Shown one piece after another: positions 44,879 to 55,329 of a DNA stretch of 64,000 bases. The stretch is from Allium sativum. Its lineage: Eukaryota > Streptophyta > Magnoliopsida > Asparagales > Amaryllidaceae. The translations under genes and the position numbers were made by a program. The stretch's first letter is position 1. Every line of letters begins with the position of its first letter. The stretch is taken from the NCBI GenBank assembly GCA_030737875.1, contig CM060922.1:299575456-299639455 (forward strand), given 5' to 3'. Under the pieces are notes generated by a model. That model was not told where the DNA came from. It did not search any database and saw only the letters and a program-made list of their open reading frames with translations.

Positions 44879-46793
44879 ATGTCTGACCCTGTAGGTTCTA
44901 GCTCTGGCTCCGGCTCTGCCTCTAGACGACGTAGCATTATCCCTTATGCCGGTAAGGGTAGTGGCGCAAAGATAGCTCGTTCGGTTGTGTACTTGAAGCC
45001 TAAGGCTGACAAGGCATAAGTATCAAAACTAGTAGAATAACAATTTAATGTTTTTTTTATATAATATAACTATATTTTATAAAGTTCTAATTTATATTTA
45101 ACGCAGGGGATTTGATTAGTTGGAGCCATCTCAGATGGTTCTAGATATCTCTAAGGAAGCGCATATGGCCAGAATGAGCGATTTCTGGCTTAAGTGTAGC
45201 ATGCTAGCAGACGTCAAAGAGATTATATGGCAATACGTCTATAAATTGGTTAAATACAATAAAAGTAATATTTTCTCATTATACAGGGGCCAGTCGATGT
45301 GCAGGAAGCTGACATGAGCCTTGTTCAGCGACACTTGAACTCAAATGTCGCCAAAAATTGTAGAGAAAAGATGAATGAGATCAAGACAAAGGAAAAGAAA
45401 CCAAAGTGGATGGGTGATGAAGTGTTTGATAAGATGGTTGCTTGGTGGGACACGGATGAGTTCAAGGTAAACCTATAAGAATCTAATTAATTTTTTTGCC
45501 AATTTTAAATAATTGGTCAATGTACATTTGCAAGCCGAGTCCGCAAGGAACACTGAAAATAGGAACAAGAATCCTGTAACTCATCGCGGAGGATCCAAGT
45601 CTTTCCAGCATCACCGCGAGGACTTGGTAAAGTTGCCAATTATTGCATTTGTATATTGATCAGTTAAGTGATTGACTATGCAGAATTGAATTATTCAATT
45701 TATCAACTGCAGGAACATATTCATGGACATCCCGTGTCCTACATGGATGTATTTACTAACACCCACGTATCCAGGCATGTAGATGAGCATGGCGATGACA
45801 CATATCAGTGGGATGATGAAGATAAGGTGACAACTACATACGTATGCGTATTTTAAATTTTATTATCACATCGATTAGTTTATTAATTACTAGTCAATGT
45901 AAAATAAAATCAACATTCTATTATTTTTCAACTGAAATTGTTTTTTGCATTATAGGCAAAATTTCGAGGGGCACGGGCTCATGCGCTTAAGGAGTCAGGT
46001 CGTGACTAGTTGACGTAGGAGGAGGAAGACAACCTATTTGATGTTGTTATGGATCTAACGCAGCGGAGCAGGCGTTATGGATTCGGTAACCTGACGGTAA
46101 TATTCGTATGTCAGACTATATTTTGATAGTTTAATATTTCAGACTATATTTTGATAATTAAATTAACTTATGCACATGAGGAACATGTAGATAGGACATA
46201 CGAATGCAATATGCTTACTTTTTTCCATTGTCAACATTCATGATGAGCTTACTTTTTTCTTTTACATTTTCCTTAGAAAATAAATAAATAAAAAGAAACA
46301 TAGGAATGCAATATGCTAACTTAAATGACTTTATGTAGATAAACCAAATTAGTCTTCGCTATATTTAGTTATCTATATGCAACTGGCATGAAAACACAAC
46401 ATTGACAAATGTGAGATCGCTCTATTTAGTTATCTATAATTAAATTAGCTTATGCACATCTATGTTATAATTTTTCTTTCAATAGTTATGCTTATCTTAC
46501 ATCTAATAATTATTCATGTTTTAATTTTTGTGCAAGATTTCAGTTTTAGCACATCTATGTTCTAATATCTTCTATACTTGTATTTGCAGGTTTCAGAATC
46601 TAAGAAGGCACAGAATAAAGAAGAAATTAAGGAGATGCGAGCGTTGATTGAGCAGCTACAAGACCAGAATCGTGTGCAGGGTATGCAGATTGAGCAGCTG
46701 AATCAAAAGGTTGCGGAGTACGTGCACAATCATGGTAGTTTTTCTTCTTCGTCTACTTCTCGAGGACATAGCGATGAACATGATGCAGCTTGA
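44879..46793 (+). pseudogene. TnpA-like gene with Transposase_24 domain, degenerate
   Basis: Multi-exon gene readable from homology and splice signals. Exon at 44872 (after TTGCAG) starts MSDPVGSSSGSGSASRRR and meets a stop at 45017. The exon near 45289-45465 reads NVAKNCREKMNEIK and MGDEVFDKMVAWW. The exon near 45537-45628 reads ENRNKNPVTHRGGSKSF, the signature of the plant Ptta/En/Spm Transposase_24 family. Next: HIHGHPVSYMDVFTNTHV (45713-45824); then KFRGARAHALKESGRD (from 45957) with stops before LT and before EEEDNLF. A C-terminal coiled-coil exon follows, EIKEMRALIEQLQDQNRVQG (46590-46793). Family members bind subterminal repeats and assist transposition. At least three in-frame stops, and an apparent loss of the AG acceptor before the third piece (TGCAAGCC), argue it is dead. 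Confidence 0.8.
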
Positions 46794-47006
46794 GGTATAT
46801 TTTTTGTGTGGCTTGGAGATGTGATTTGTTTTGTTTTTGTATATATTGGTACAGAGTGGATGGGACATGTTTGGATGTATTTTGATAGTTTGTATATATT
46901 GGTACAGTTTGTTTGCATGTTTGGTTGTTTGAATGGTTGTAGACATGGTTTGCTTTGTATATATTGATGTTTCTGCATTTTATTTTGGTTGTTTATATTG
47001 TTATTA

Positions 47007-47008
<2 letters not shown>

Positions 47009-47066
<58 letters not shown>
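47009..47066. repeat. AT-dinucleotide microsatellite in CACTA-2
   Basis: About 58 bp of pure AT/TA repeat, 280 bp from the right end of CACTA-2. Confidence 0.95.
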
Positions 47067-47068
<2 letters not shown>

Positions 47069-47492
47069 AGTATATGCGGAATTGGCTGGAAATGAATTGG
47101 AAATGGGGTGGCCGGAAAGTTGTTAGCTTGATGTTATATAAAAAATAAAGTCAGTATTTTCAACGGCTAGTAACGATTACCAACGGTCATTTAGTCATAT
47201 GTTCCGTTTGAAGCCGTTGGTAACGCCGCTGGAAATGTTCCGTTGTCTCCATTGGAAGCCGTTGGAAGGCGTGAAAGTTATTCCAAAGGCATCCAACGGC
47301 CGCCAACGGCTAATAGCCGTTGGAATAGCCCTGTATTCTAGCAGTGATTTTATTGTTATTTTTAAATTTATCTTGATTAGATGACTAATTGTAGAACTTT
47401 GTTTGAAATATTAAATAATCACTCTGCATTGTTACGCAGTTGTGAAAACGGTGTGTCTTAAATTTTGACTCATAACGGCTTTATTGATTGGT

Positions 47493-48390
47493 CTTGCACA
47501 GCTTTATGGCTCCAATTTCGTAAATGATAAATGTTTGGTGGGTTATAATTTTATGTGATCAAAATGACAATATATGTTATAACTGTTATAAATTCCAATA
47601 TTTTCAATATATACAACATAAATGAATTAACTGTTTATGTTGAAACCGGAAAACCTTCACTGCTGAGAAGTTTGTATTCTTATGCATGCTTTTGGGATAA
47701 GAATGAAAAGCAACTAATACAGCCAATTTCTCTCTAAGCTTATAAGAGAAAAAATAATTTTTTTTTTTTTTTTTTTGAATCTGTTATTTCTTAATTTTAA
47801 ATTTCTCGTTGTTTTTTTTTTTTTTTTTTTTTTTTGATTTTATATGGAGAATAAAGAGACTAGTTCTTATAATATGATGAATTGGAGCAACATTAATTAT
47901 CAATTATCATATATTATTTATTTTCTAGTTTAAAAATAACGTGTACCTCAAACTAATCATGGAGTGCAATGTTATCAACGTTTACTTTCAAACAAGAATT
48001 TTACGAATGGAATCAATAATGTCAAAGTATTGCTATATCTAAACTACCTAGGACATCATTTTATATCTCCAATTTCAAGCATGATAGATAAGCATGACAG
48101 ATGTTTGGTCGATTATTATTTCATATGTGATAAAAATGACAATATATGGTATTATTGTAAAAAAAATCAATATTCTCGGTATATAGAACATATATAAATC
48201 AATTGTTCGATATTGTAGGTTGAAATTGGGAAACCTTCACCGTTGAGAAGTTTGTATTCTTATGCATGTCTTTGAAATAAGAATGAAAAGCAACTAATGA
48301 AGCCAATTTATCTCCAAACTTATAAGAGAACAAGACAACAATTTTCCTTCGTTAATTTGTCATTTCTTAATTTTAACGTCCTGCTCCCTT
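47493..48390 (+). repeat. Diverged direct duplication with two poly(T) tracts
   Basis: 47493-47800 and about 48050-48380 share order and sequence: ATGACAATATATG, then AAACCTTCACTGCTGAGAAG, TTTGTATTCTTATGCATG, GAAAAGCAACTAAT and AGCTTATAAGAGAA-like phrases. Between them lie poly(T) runs at 47757-47776 and 47811-47835. No coding potential. Possibly an old tandem duplication of host intergenic DNA. Confidence 0.7.
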
Positions 48391-48424
48391 CTATTTTTAA
48401 TCCACTTGTATCCGTTAACCAAAG

Positions 48425-48869
48425 TAGGGCTGTTACGGTTGAACCGTTCAACCGTCAAATCGTACCAACCATTTAGACGGTTACCATCTACTACGGTAAC
48501 GGTGATGGTAACGGTTGTGGATTTTGATAACCGCGGTAAACCATACCAACCACACTTGATCTTTTTGTAGTATTTCATAAAAAAATATGTGTATTTTTAA
48601 TCACTTAAGCTAGAGATAACATATGTATAAATTATATGCGTTTTTATTTATAGACAACATGCACATGAATGATTTGTTTTATATATTAACAAACTAATTC
48701 TTAAGAAAAAAGTTCGAATTTGAATCATTTATGGATAACAATGTAAATTTACGGTAATGGTTACGGCAACGGTTAGACGGTAACGGTTATAAAATTTGCT
48801 AACCGTCAACAACGGTTGAGGTTATGGTTGATGGTAAAATTGACGGTTGTCATAACCGTATCACCCTTA
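48425..48869. mobile_element. hAT-type MITE
   Basis: 445 bp with terminal inverted repeats TAGGGCTGTTACGGTT and, on the other strand, TAAGGGTGATACGGTT (13 of 16 match). Flanked by 8-bp duplications AACCAAAG (48417-48424) and AATCAAAG (48870-48877), one mismatch. The interior is packed with AACCGT/ACGGTT motifs in both orientations, typical of subterminal transposase-binding repeats. No transposase. Confidence 0.85.
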
Positions 48870-48877
48870 AATCAAAG

Positions 48878-49222
48878 TACGATCGGTTTAGTTAATAAAA
48901 TGATTAAAATTACTATCAAGATCGGAGTTGCATTCTAAGATATCACTTCTACTTCAAGAATTCATAACTTGCATTTACTTTTTCTTTTCTTTTTGGTTCC
49001 CAGATAAACTACAAAACGCAATTTAACATCCATGCAGAAAAGCTCAAAAAAAGGATGAAAAAACAAAAAGGAAAACTGGCAGTGACCCAAAAAGCATTTT
49101 CTTATGGGGAAGGCGTTACATAATCCTCTCCCTATATTAACTCTATCTTCCTTCTTCACTTTCATCAACTACTCAATTGCTCTCCTCCCCCTCTATCAAG
49201 ATAACAACCACCCTCCACGACC
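48878..49222 (+). promoter_or_regulatory. Promoter and 5' leader of the zinc-finger gene
   Basis: TATA-like CCCTATATTAAC at 49129 lies about 90 bp upstream of the start codon, with a C/T-rich leader (49140-49200) typical of plant 5' UTRs. The start context GACCATGGA is close to the plant consensus. The hAT MITE ends only 350 bp upstream of the ATG. Confidence 0.55.
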
Positions 49223-49957
49223 ATGGAAAATGGCAACAGAAACAATTACCTGACCATGCAGGACGACCCCTTTTTTAAAGATACAACTCTCATGTACGCT
49301 TCCACATTTGCTGAAGCGGCCGACTACGAGTCGCTGTTCGCAAACCTTCACCCAAGCCAATATTGTTACCTGCCCCCTGAGCCAGAGGTGATACCTGAAA
49401 TAACTCCGGTACCACCACCCTCCTTCACCGACCAACCAACATCACCTAACCCTACCATAGAAAGCTCTATCTCTCCTCCTCTAGTCCGAAATAATAATCA
49501 TCAAACTTTCCCTGTTAACTGCCAAAACAGCTCCTCTCATGCTCCTTCTACTCCTCCTCCTCCTCCCCCTTCTCGTCTCGTTATCTTGGAAAGCAGCATA
49601 GGCGGGCGACTTGGTAACTCTAGCGAAATGCAGCACCAGAAATTGGCGGAGACGAGGCAGCGTCATGAGGATCAGCTGAGGAGGCTGCTTCAAATAGGAA
49701 GCAGAAGGCAGGATGGCAGGTACTATTGCTCTGACTGTAACAAGATTTTTCTGACCTCACAGGCTCTTGGTGGGCATAAGAGCTCGCATGCTAGGGCCCA
49801 AAAAAAAGAACGAGAATGGGACGGGTCTTTGGCAAATAGCAGTGGGGCGGCTGGGCCGTCAAATGCAGAAAGTGGCTCAAGGCGGCTAAGGGAGAGGTCA
49901 GGTGGGAGACGCCGTGAGGGACAAGGTTATAGAGAGGACAATGCCATTGAAGATTGA
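49223..49957 (+). CDS. Q-type C2H2 zinc-finger protein
   Basis: 244 residues, single-exon coding region. One plant EPF-type zinc finger: C169, C172, H185, H189 with the invariant QALGGH at 180-185, which in this plant-specific family contacts DNA. The N-terminal half is low-complexity: Pro-rich at 51-71, Ser/Pro-rich at 71-90 and a run of six Pro at 111-116. A basic, Gln/Arg-rich stretch (136-163) precedes the finger, and the tail (214-237) is Arg/Gly-rich and could serve as nuclear localisation signal. No EAR repressor motif (LxLxL or DLN) is visible, unlike many relatives. Likely a nuclear transcription regulator; target unknown. It is the only intact non-transposon gene here, with normal leader, splice and poly(A) signals around it. 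Confidence 0.88.
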   Translation: MENGNRNNYLTMQDDPFFKDTTLMYASTFAEAADYESLFANLHPSQYCYLPPEPEVIPEITPVPPPSFTDQPTSPNPTIESSISPPLVRNNNHQTFPVNCQNSSSHAPSTPPPPPPSRLVILESSIGGRLGNSSEMQHQKLAETRQRHEDQLRRLLQIGSRRQDGRYYCSDCNKIFLTSQALGGHKSSHARAQKKEREWDGSLANSSGAAGPSNAESGSRRLRERSGGRRREGQGYREDNAIED

Positions 49958-49959
49958 AG

Positions 49960-50075
49960 GTAAGCAGGATCTTTTGCTGAAGCGGGGCATGCACTAGGGT
50001 TTCTGGAATATAAATGTTTGTATAACTGTATAAGTACATTTTAATATTTTAATTTGGTAACTGTTTCCTTCCCAG
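49960..50075 (+). other. Candidate intron in the 3' UTR of the zinc-finger gene
   Basis: A good donor (AAG|GTAAGC at 49960) follows the stop codon by two bases, and a strong acceptor (TTTCCTTCCCAG, ending 50075) is followed by ATGCACAAATGG. 116 bp is a normal plant intron size. Splicing would not alter the protein. Confidence 0.5.
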
Positions 50076-50157
50076 ATGCACAAATGGATAGCTTGATGAT
50101 GGTGGCTTTACTGCAAGAATGTACGATGCACTGGCATGCGTATTTGTGTGATATATG

Positions 50158-50163
50158 AATAAA
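50158..50163 (+). terminator. Poly(A) signal of the zinc-finger gene
   Basis: AATAAA 200 bp after the stop codon, preceded by TG/AT-rich sequence (TTTGTGTGATATATG), as in plant 3' ends. Confidence 0.55.
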
Positions 50164-50533
50164 CCGCGGTTTTCAATTTAATTTGATTTTAACCCATAAC
50201 TTAGTTTTCTTTAATAATGATTGATCTGGAATTCAATATAACTGCGCATCAAAATTTTCTGTTTTAAATCGATTAGGATCGGCTTTAAGCATGTATCTCC
50301 CAAATCTTCGACCTGAAACAATTAGCCCTAATTATAAATCGATGGGGACACATTTGAATTCCAAAACATGAGCATTCATGTAATCCATTAAACAATGAAT
50401 ATAAACCGATGAACACCCAACTTCATTAGGCGCTCTCCTGCTTCAGACGGAAAAGATGATGAGTGGGAGGGAAAAAAAGAAAAAAGGCCAGACTATTCAT
50501 TATGTGTTGTATATGTTATTCCTTGATGTGAAA
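50164..50533. other. Short intergenic region between the zinc-finger gene and the L1
   Basis: No frames or repeats recognised. Purine-rich GGGAGGGAAAAAAAG at about 50464. Ends at the left target duplication of the L1 (50534-50545). Confidence 0.5.
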
Positions 50534-50627
50534 ACGGATAATTTACTTAGAAAAGCGTCTTCTAAAAGTACTGAAACTTGCAGCCATGGCTGCCTCCTCT
50601 TCTCCCAAGAATCCTATCTACGATGAT

Positions 50628-50919
50628 TGTTGGAAATAATCTTGGCTTTTCAGGAAACAAATAATTGTATTGCTAAATTAGCAATTGTATTAATGAATTG
50701 AATAAAAGGCAAAATCTAGAATATCCTATTTTAGATATTCTAGATAAAGCATTCCTAGAATACTCTAGAGAATGCAATGCATTATAAAAGCAAGGCAATA
50801 AAGTTGATATATGTAGGCAATCAAATTTGTAATCAAAAGGAAATCAATGAAAATTTCCTCCCCATTAAAATAATCCTCTCAAAAATTCCTCCTTCTTCTC
50901 TTAAAAAATATTCCTAACA
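50628..50919 (+). repeat. 5' LTR of copia-2
   Basis: 292 bp with a TATA-like CATTATAAAAGC near 50780. Nearby the CTAGAATA and TATTCTAG phrases form short palindromes. Confidence 0.95.
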
Positions 50920-50920
50920 G

Positions 50921-50937
50921 TGGTATCAGAGCCCTAG
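50921..50937 (+). promoter_or_regulatory. Primer-binding site of copia-2
   Basis: TGGTATCAGAGCCCTAG one base after the LTR, complementary to the tRNA-iMet 3' end. Confidence 0.92.
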
Positions 50938-50973
50938 ATCCTTGCAATTAAAAAAAAAAAAAAGTGCAAAGTA

Positions 50974-53900
50974 ATGGCTTATCCAAGCAATACTTCAGCA
51001 AGCATCAACTCCACCTATAGCAATGTCCAAGTTCCTTTATTTGAAGGAGAAAATTATGATTTTTGGGCAGTAAAAATGGAGACTTTGTTCATCTCCTTGG
51101 ATGTCTTGGAGTTCATCAAACAAGGATATGAAGACTCAACAGCTGCGGCAGAACGTACAGCAGCTCAAACTGAAGTATTAAAAAAGAAAAGAATCACAGA
51201 TGCTGGAGTTCTTGGAATGATTCAAAGAGGAGTATCAAACACCATATTCCCAAGAATTATGAGAGCAAAAACAGCCAAGGAAGCATGGGAAATCTTGCAA
51301 CAAGAGTTTGAAGGGGATTCAAAGGTGAGAACTGTCAAACTTCAATCTCTAAAGAGAGATTTTGAAAATGAAAAAATGAAAGAAAATGAAAGTTTGAATG
51401 AGTATTTTAATAGGCTATCCGAGTTAGTGAATCAAATGAAGTCTCATGGAGATATAATTGACGATCGTAGAATCGTTGATAAAATTTTGATAAGCTTAAC
51501 TGAAAAATTTGATCCTATGGTGGCTGTTATAGAAGAAACCAAAGATTTGTCAAACATGACTGTTCAAGGCTTGATGGGTTCACTTAGATCCTACGAGCAA
51601 AGATTGTTACGCCGTATGGAAAAGACGGTTGAAAACGCATTTCAGTCCAAACTCATCACTCAATGCAACAATGACAAAACAATAAAACAAAATAATGGCG
51701 AGTCTTCTAGAGGTGGCAGATTTGGCAAAGGAAGAGGAAGAAATTCACGCGGAAGAGGTCGAGGCACCTATGGCGGAAGAGGAAGAGATGAAGGAACAAA
51801 TAAATGGTGTGGAATTTGCCAAAAAAGCTCTCATGAAGAAAAGGACTGCTGGAACAAAGGAAAGCCACAATGTCATAATTGCAAAAGGTTTGGGCACATT
51901 CAAAAGGACTGTCGCCTTGGTAAGCCACATAACACAGCATTTGCCGGAGCGGAAGATATGGAAGGGGGCTTGTTCTTTGCTTGTCAAAATGCAACTGAAG
52001 AATATAAGAATATATGGTACCTGGACAGCGGATGTAGCAATCATATGACAGGAGACAAAAGTGCATTCATTGACATAGATCTTTCATTTGGTTCGAAAGT
52101 TAAACTTGGCAATGGAGAGTATGTTGAAGTTGAAGGCAAAGGTAGCATTGGAGTTGCAACAAAGCAAGGAGGTAAAGTTATTCATGATACCTTTTATGTT
52201 CCTAAATTAGATGAGAATTTGTTGAGCATTGGACAACTTTTAGAGCATGGTTATTCTCTTCAATTTGAGAATCGAGAATGTAAAATTTTTGATTCAAAAG
52301 GAAAAGTTGTTACAGTAATAAAAATGACACAAAACAGAAGCTTTCCCCTTCATCTCAATTATGATAAAAATCATAGCTTCATGGCAAAAAGGGAAGACGA
52401 CACTAGTTTATGGCATAAGAGGCTTGGGCACTTAAACTACAATAGTCTCACATTGCTTTCACAAAAGAAGATGGTGTACGGGTTGCCAACAATAAAAAAA
52501 GAAGAACATGGAGTATGTGAAGGCTGCGTACTTGGCAAACATCATCGGCAACCGTTTCCAAAAGAAGGATCAAGGAGAGCCAAAGAAGTGTTGGAATTAG
52601 TACACACGGATGTATGCGGTCCTATGAGCACATTATCTCATGCTCAAAACAGGTACTTTATTTTATTCATTGATGATTTGACCCACATGACATGGGTTTA
52701 TTTTATGAGACAAAAATCTGAAGTGTTTGTTATATTTAAGAAGTTTAAAGCTTTTGTTGAGAAACAAAGTGGCAGGTCCATAAAAGTTTTGAGAAGTGAG
52801 AGGGGAAAGGAGTATAACTCCAATGATTTTGATAAATTTTGTGAAGAAGAAGGTGTGGAGAGGCAACTAACCATTAGGTATACACCTCAGCAAAACGGTG
52901 TATCCGAAAGAAAGAATCAAACAGTGATGGAGATGGCTAAATCAATGTTGTTTGAGAAAGGCATGCCTAAAGAATTTTGGCCCGAGGCTGTAAATACAGC
53001 TGTGTATTTGCTGAATAGATGTCCAACAAAAGCTGTATGGAACATGACACCGTTTGAAGCATGGAGTGGAAGAAAGCCTTCGGTGAATCATCTTAGAGTC
53101 TTTGGGAGTATTTGCTATGCTCAAATTCCTAAAGAAAAAAGGACAAAGCTTCAAGAAGCAAGCGAAAGATGCATTTTTATTGGCTATAGTTCTTTGTCAA
53201 AGGGCTATAGACTTTACAACTTGAAGACAAAGAAAGTAATCATCACTAGAGATGTTGCATTTGATGAGAAGACATCTTGGAATTGGCAAAAGGAGAAAGT
53301 GGAGGATAAAACTGTTCCAGCAGTAATTTTAGAACAAAATCCAACAACACTTGCAAATAACCAATGTGATTCATCTACACCAAGTTCTCCATCTAGCACT
53401 TCATCCTCAACAAGCCATAATTCATCATCTCCAAGCTCAACCCCAATAAAAATGAGGAGTTTGGATGAAATTTTTGCTAGGTGCAACTATTGCACAATGG
53501 AACCAGAAAATTTTGAAGAAGCGGTTAAAAAAGATGATTGGAGGAAGGCAATGCAAGAAGAGATGGATGCACTTGAAAGTAACAAAACATGGATGTTGGT
53601 TGATAAGCCAAAAGACAAAGAAACCATTGGAGTAAAATGGATCTACAAAGTGAAGCATAATCCAGATGGTTCAGTTCAAAAGAACAAAGCGAGACTTGTT
53701 GCAAAGGGCTATTCTCAACAGCTCGGTATTGACTACGAAGAGACATTCGCTCCAGTGGCACGTCTTGACACCATTAGAGCTTTAATATCACCTGCAGCCC
53801 AAAAAGGATGGAAGCTATATCAGCTAGATGTAAAATCGGCATTCTTGAATGGAGAATTGAAAGAAGATGTGTACGTGGAGCAGCCTCAAGGATTTGAGAT

Positions 53901-55074
53901 TAAAGGACAAGAAGGAAAAGTTTACAAACTAAAGAAAGCGCTTTATGGGCTAAAACAAGCACCACGAGCATGGTATAGCAATATTGACAACTACTTCATG
54001 GAGAAAGGCTTTGAGAAGAGCAAAAATGAGGCTACTTTGTATGTCAAACAGCAAGGTATGGACGGTATTCTAATTATTGCACTTTATGTAGATGATTTAA
54101 TTTATACCGGAAACAATTTAAAGTTGATTGAAGATTTTAGAAAAGAAATGATGAAAAAATATGAAATGAATGATTTGGGCTTGCTGCATTTTTTCCTTGG
54201 AATAGAAATCTCTCAAGGTGATGATGGAGTTTTTATTTGTCAAAAGAAATATGCTGAGAAAATATTGAGAAAGTTTGGGATGCTTGGGTGTAATCCGGTT
54301 GATACACCGCTAGTTGTGAATGAAAAACTAAAAAAAGAAGATGGGGGAAGGAAGATTGATGCTAGTTACTATAGAAGTCTAGTTGGTAATTTATTTTACC
54401 TTACTAATACAAGACCTGACATCTTGTTTGCAGCCAGCCTACTTTCTCGTTTCATGAATGATCCTAGTCATATCCATCTAGGTGCAACAAAAAGGGTGCT
54501 GAGATATATTCAAGGCACTTTGGACTATGGGATCAAATATGAAAATAATGTTGAAACTAATTTAATTGGGTTTTGCGATAGTGACTGGGCAGGAAGTATA
54601 GATGACATGAAAAGCACTTCTGGATATGTGTTTTCTCTTGGATCAGGAGCATTTTCTTGGTGTTCGAAGAAGCAACAAACAGTTGCTCAGTCTTCTGCAG
54701 AAGCTGAATATATTTCAGCTGGCCTAGCTACCCAACAAGCAATATGGTTGAAGAAAATACTAAATGATTTTGGTGAGAAACAAGAAGCTGTGACTATCCA
54801 TTGTGACAACAAATCAGCCATTGCTATAGCTAAGAATCCAGTCCATCATGGAAGAACAAAGCATATAGCCATCAAACATCATTTCATTCGAGAAGCAATT
54901 GAAAATGAAGAGGTGCAGCTGAATTTTTGCAAAACAAATAATCAAGTTGCTGATATTTTCACAAAAGCATTAAAGCCTGATAATTTTAAAAGATTGCGAG
55001 ATCTTCTTGGAGTTCAAAAACCAAGCTTACGGGGGAATGTTGGAAATAATCTTGGCTTTTCAGGAAACAAATAA
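50974..55074 (+). CDS. Ty1/copia gag-pol polyprotein (copia-2)
   Basis: 1,366 residues, uninterrupted, starting 37 bp after the primer site. Gag (UBN2-type, about 20-215) is followed by an Arg/Gly-rich stretch and two CCHC knuckles (C279-C282-H287-C292 and C300-C303-H308-C313). Protease: DSGCSNHM at 351-358. GAG pre-integrase: [10 protein letters not shown] at 479-488 and CEGC at 515-518. Integrase: D546 and E645 are present, but the middle catalytic position is E609 (RSERGKEY) where the family has D in RSDx[18 protein letters not shown] block (LDVKSAF) and YVDD at 1038-1041. RNase [16 protein letters not shown] and HCDNKSA. The last 12 codons run into the 3' LTR. Length and order are normal for a full-length element; the D-to-E change may disable integration. 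Confidence 0.95.
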   Translation: MAYPSNTSASINSTYSNVQVPLFEGENYDFWAVKMETLFISLDVLEFIKQGYEDSTAAAERTAAQTEVLKKKRITDAGVLGMIQRGVSNTIFPRIMRAKTAKEAWEILQQEFEGDSKVRTVKLQSLKRDFENEKMKENESLNEYFNRLSELVNQMKSHGDIIDDRRIVDKILISLTEKFDPMVAVIEETKDLSNMTVQGLMGSLRSYEQRLLRRMEKTVENAFQSKLITQCNNDKTIKQNNGESSRGGRFGKGRGRNSRGRGRGTYGGRGRDEGTNKWCGICQKSSHEEKDCWNKGKPQCHNCKRFGHIQKDCRLGKPHNTAFAGAEDMEGGLFFACQNATEEYKNIWYLDSGCSNHMTGDKSAFIDIDLSFGSKVKLGNGEYVEVEGKGSIGVATKQGGKVIHDTFYVPKLDENLLSIGQLLEHGYSLQFENRECKIFDSKGKVVTVIKMTQNRSFPLHLNYDKNHSFMAKREDDTSLWHKRLGHLNYNSLTLLSQKKMVYGLPTIKKEEHGVCEGCVLGKHHRQPFPKEGSRRAKEVLELVHTDVCGPMSTLSHAQNRYFILFIDDLTHMTWVYFMRQKSEVFVIFKKFKAFVEKQSGRSIKVLRSERGKEYNSNDFDKFCEEEGVERQLTIRYTPQQNGVSERKNQTVMEMAKSMLFEKGMPKEFWPEAVNTAVYLLNRCPTKAVWNMTPFEAWSGRKPSVNHLRVFGSICYAQIPKEKRTKLQEASERCIFIGYSSLSKGYRLYNLKTKKVIITRDVAFDEKTSWNWQKEKVEDKTVPAVILEQNPTTLANNQCDSSTPSSPSSTSSSTSHNSSSPSSTPIKMRSLDEIFARCNYCTMEPENFEEAVKKDDWRKAMQEEMDALESNKTWMLVDKPKDKETIGVKWIYKVKHNPDGSVQKNKARLVAKGYSQQLGIDYEETFAPVARLDTIRALISPAAQKGWKLYQLDVKSAFLNGELKEDVYVEQPQGFEIKGQEGKVYKLKKALYGLKQAPRAWYSNIDNYFMEKGFEKSKNEATLYVKQQGMDGILIIALYVDDLIYTGNNLKLIEDFRKEMMKKYEMNDLGLLHFFLGIEISQGDDGVFICQKKYAEKILRKFGMLGCNPVDTPLVVNEKLKKEDGGRKIDASYYRSLVGNLFYLTNTRPDILFAASLLSRFMNDPSHIHLGATKRVLRYIQGTLDYGIKYENNVETNLIGFCDSDWAGSIDDMKSTSGYVFSLGSGAFSWCSKKQQTVAQSSAEAEYISAGLATQQAIWLKKILNDFGEKQEAVTIHCDNKSAIAIAKNPVHHGRTKHIAIKHHFIREAIENEEVQLNFCKTNNQVADIFTKALKPDNFKRLRDLLGVQKPSLRGNVGNNLGFSGNK
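55027..55037 (+). promoter_or_regulatory. Polypurine tract of copia-2
   Basis: TTACGGGGGAA directly before TGTTGG, inside the pol frame. Confidence 0.85.
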
Positions 55075-55329
55075 TTGTATTGCTAAATTAGCAATTGTAT
55101 TAATGAATTGAATGAAAGGCAAAATCTAGAATATCCTATTTTAGATATTCTAGATAAGGCATTCCTAGAATACTCTAGAGACTGCAATGCATTATAAAAG
55201 CAAGGCAATAAAGTTGATGTATGTAGGCAATCAAATTTGTAATCAAAAGGAAATCAATGAAAATTCCCTCCCCATTAAAATAATCCTCTCAAAAATTCCT
55301 CCTTCTTCTCTTAAAAAATATTCCTAACA
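55038..55329 (+). repeat. 3' LTR of copia-2
   Basis: 292 bp, five visible differences from the 5' LTR: A/G in GAATRAAAGG, GATAARGC and TTGATRTATG, one A/C in GAGAMTGC, and one T/C in AAATTYCC. Confidence 0.95.

Larger units (their letters stand above)
43429..47346 (+). mobile_element. CACTA element 2, complete ends
   Basis: 3,918 bp. Left end CACTACTAGAGAAACAGTG; right end, read on the other strand, CACTGCTAGAATACAGGG. Both continue into TATTCCAA. Flanked by the 3-bp duplication ATT (43426-43428 and 47347-47349), as expected for CACTA. Subterminal CCAACGG/CCGTTGG motifs cluster at 43465-43555 and 47160-47325. It carries one TnpA-like gene and no TNP2-type transposase, so it would need a helper. 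Confidence 0.92.
50628..55329 (+). mobile_element. Complete Ty1/copia element (copia-2) inside L1 ORF1
   Basis: 4,702 bp: LTR 50628-50919, primer site, one gag-pol frame, polypurine tract, LTR 55038-55329. Both LTRs are 292 bp, TGTTGGAAATAATC to TTCCTAACA, and differ at five positions I can see (about 98% identity). Perfect target duplication ATGAT at 50623-50627 and 55330-55334. Removing the element and one ATGAT restores the ORF1 frame of the L1. Confidence 0.95.

Noticed and set aside
51695..52066. Overlapping frames of 99-119 codons in gag of copia-2
   Set aside because: They lie in other frames of the Arg/Gly and Lys-rich gag region with no independent signal.
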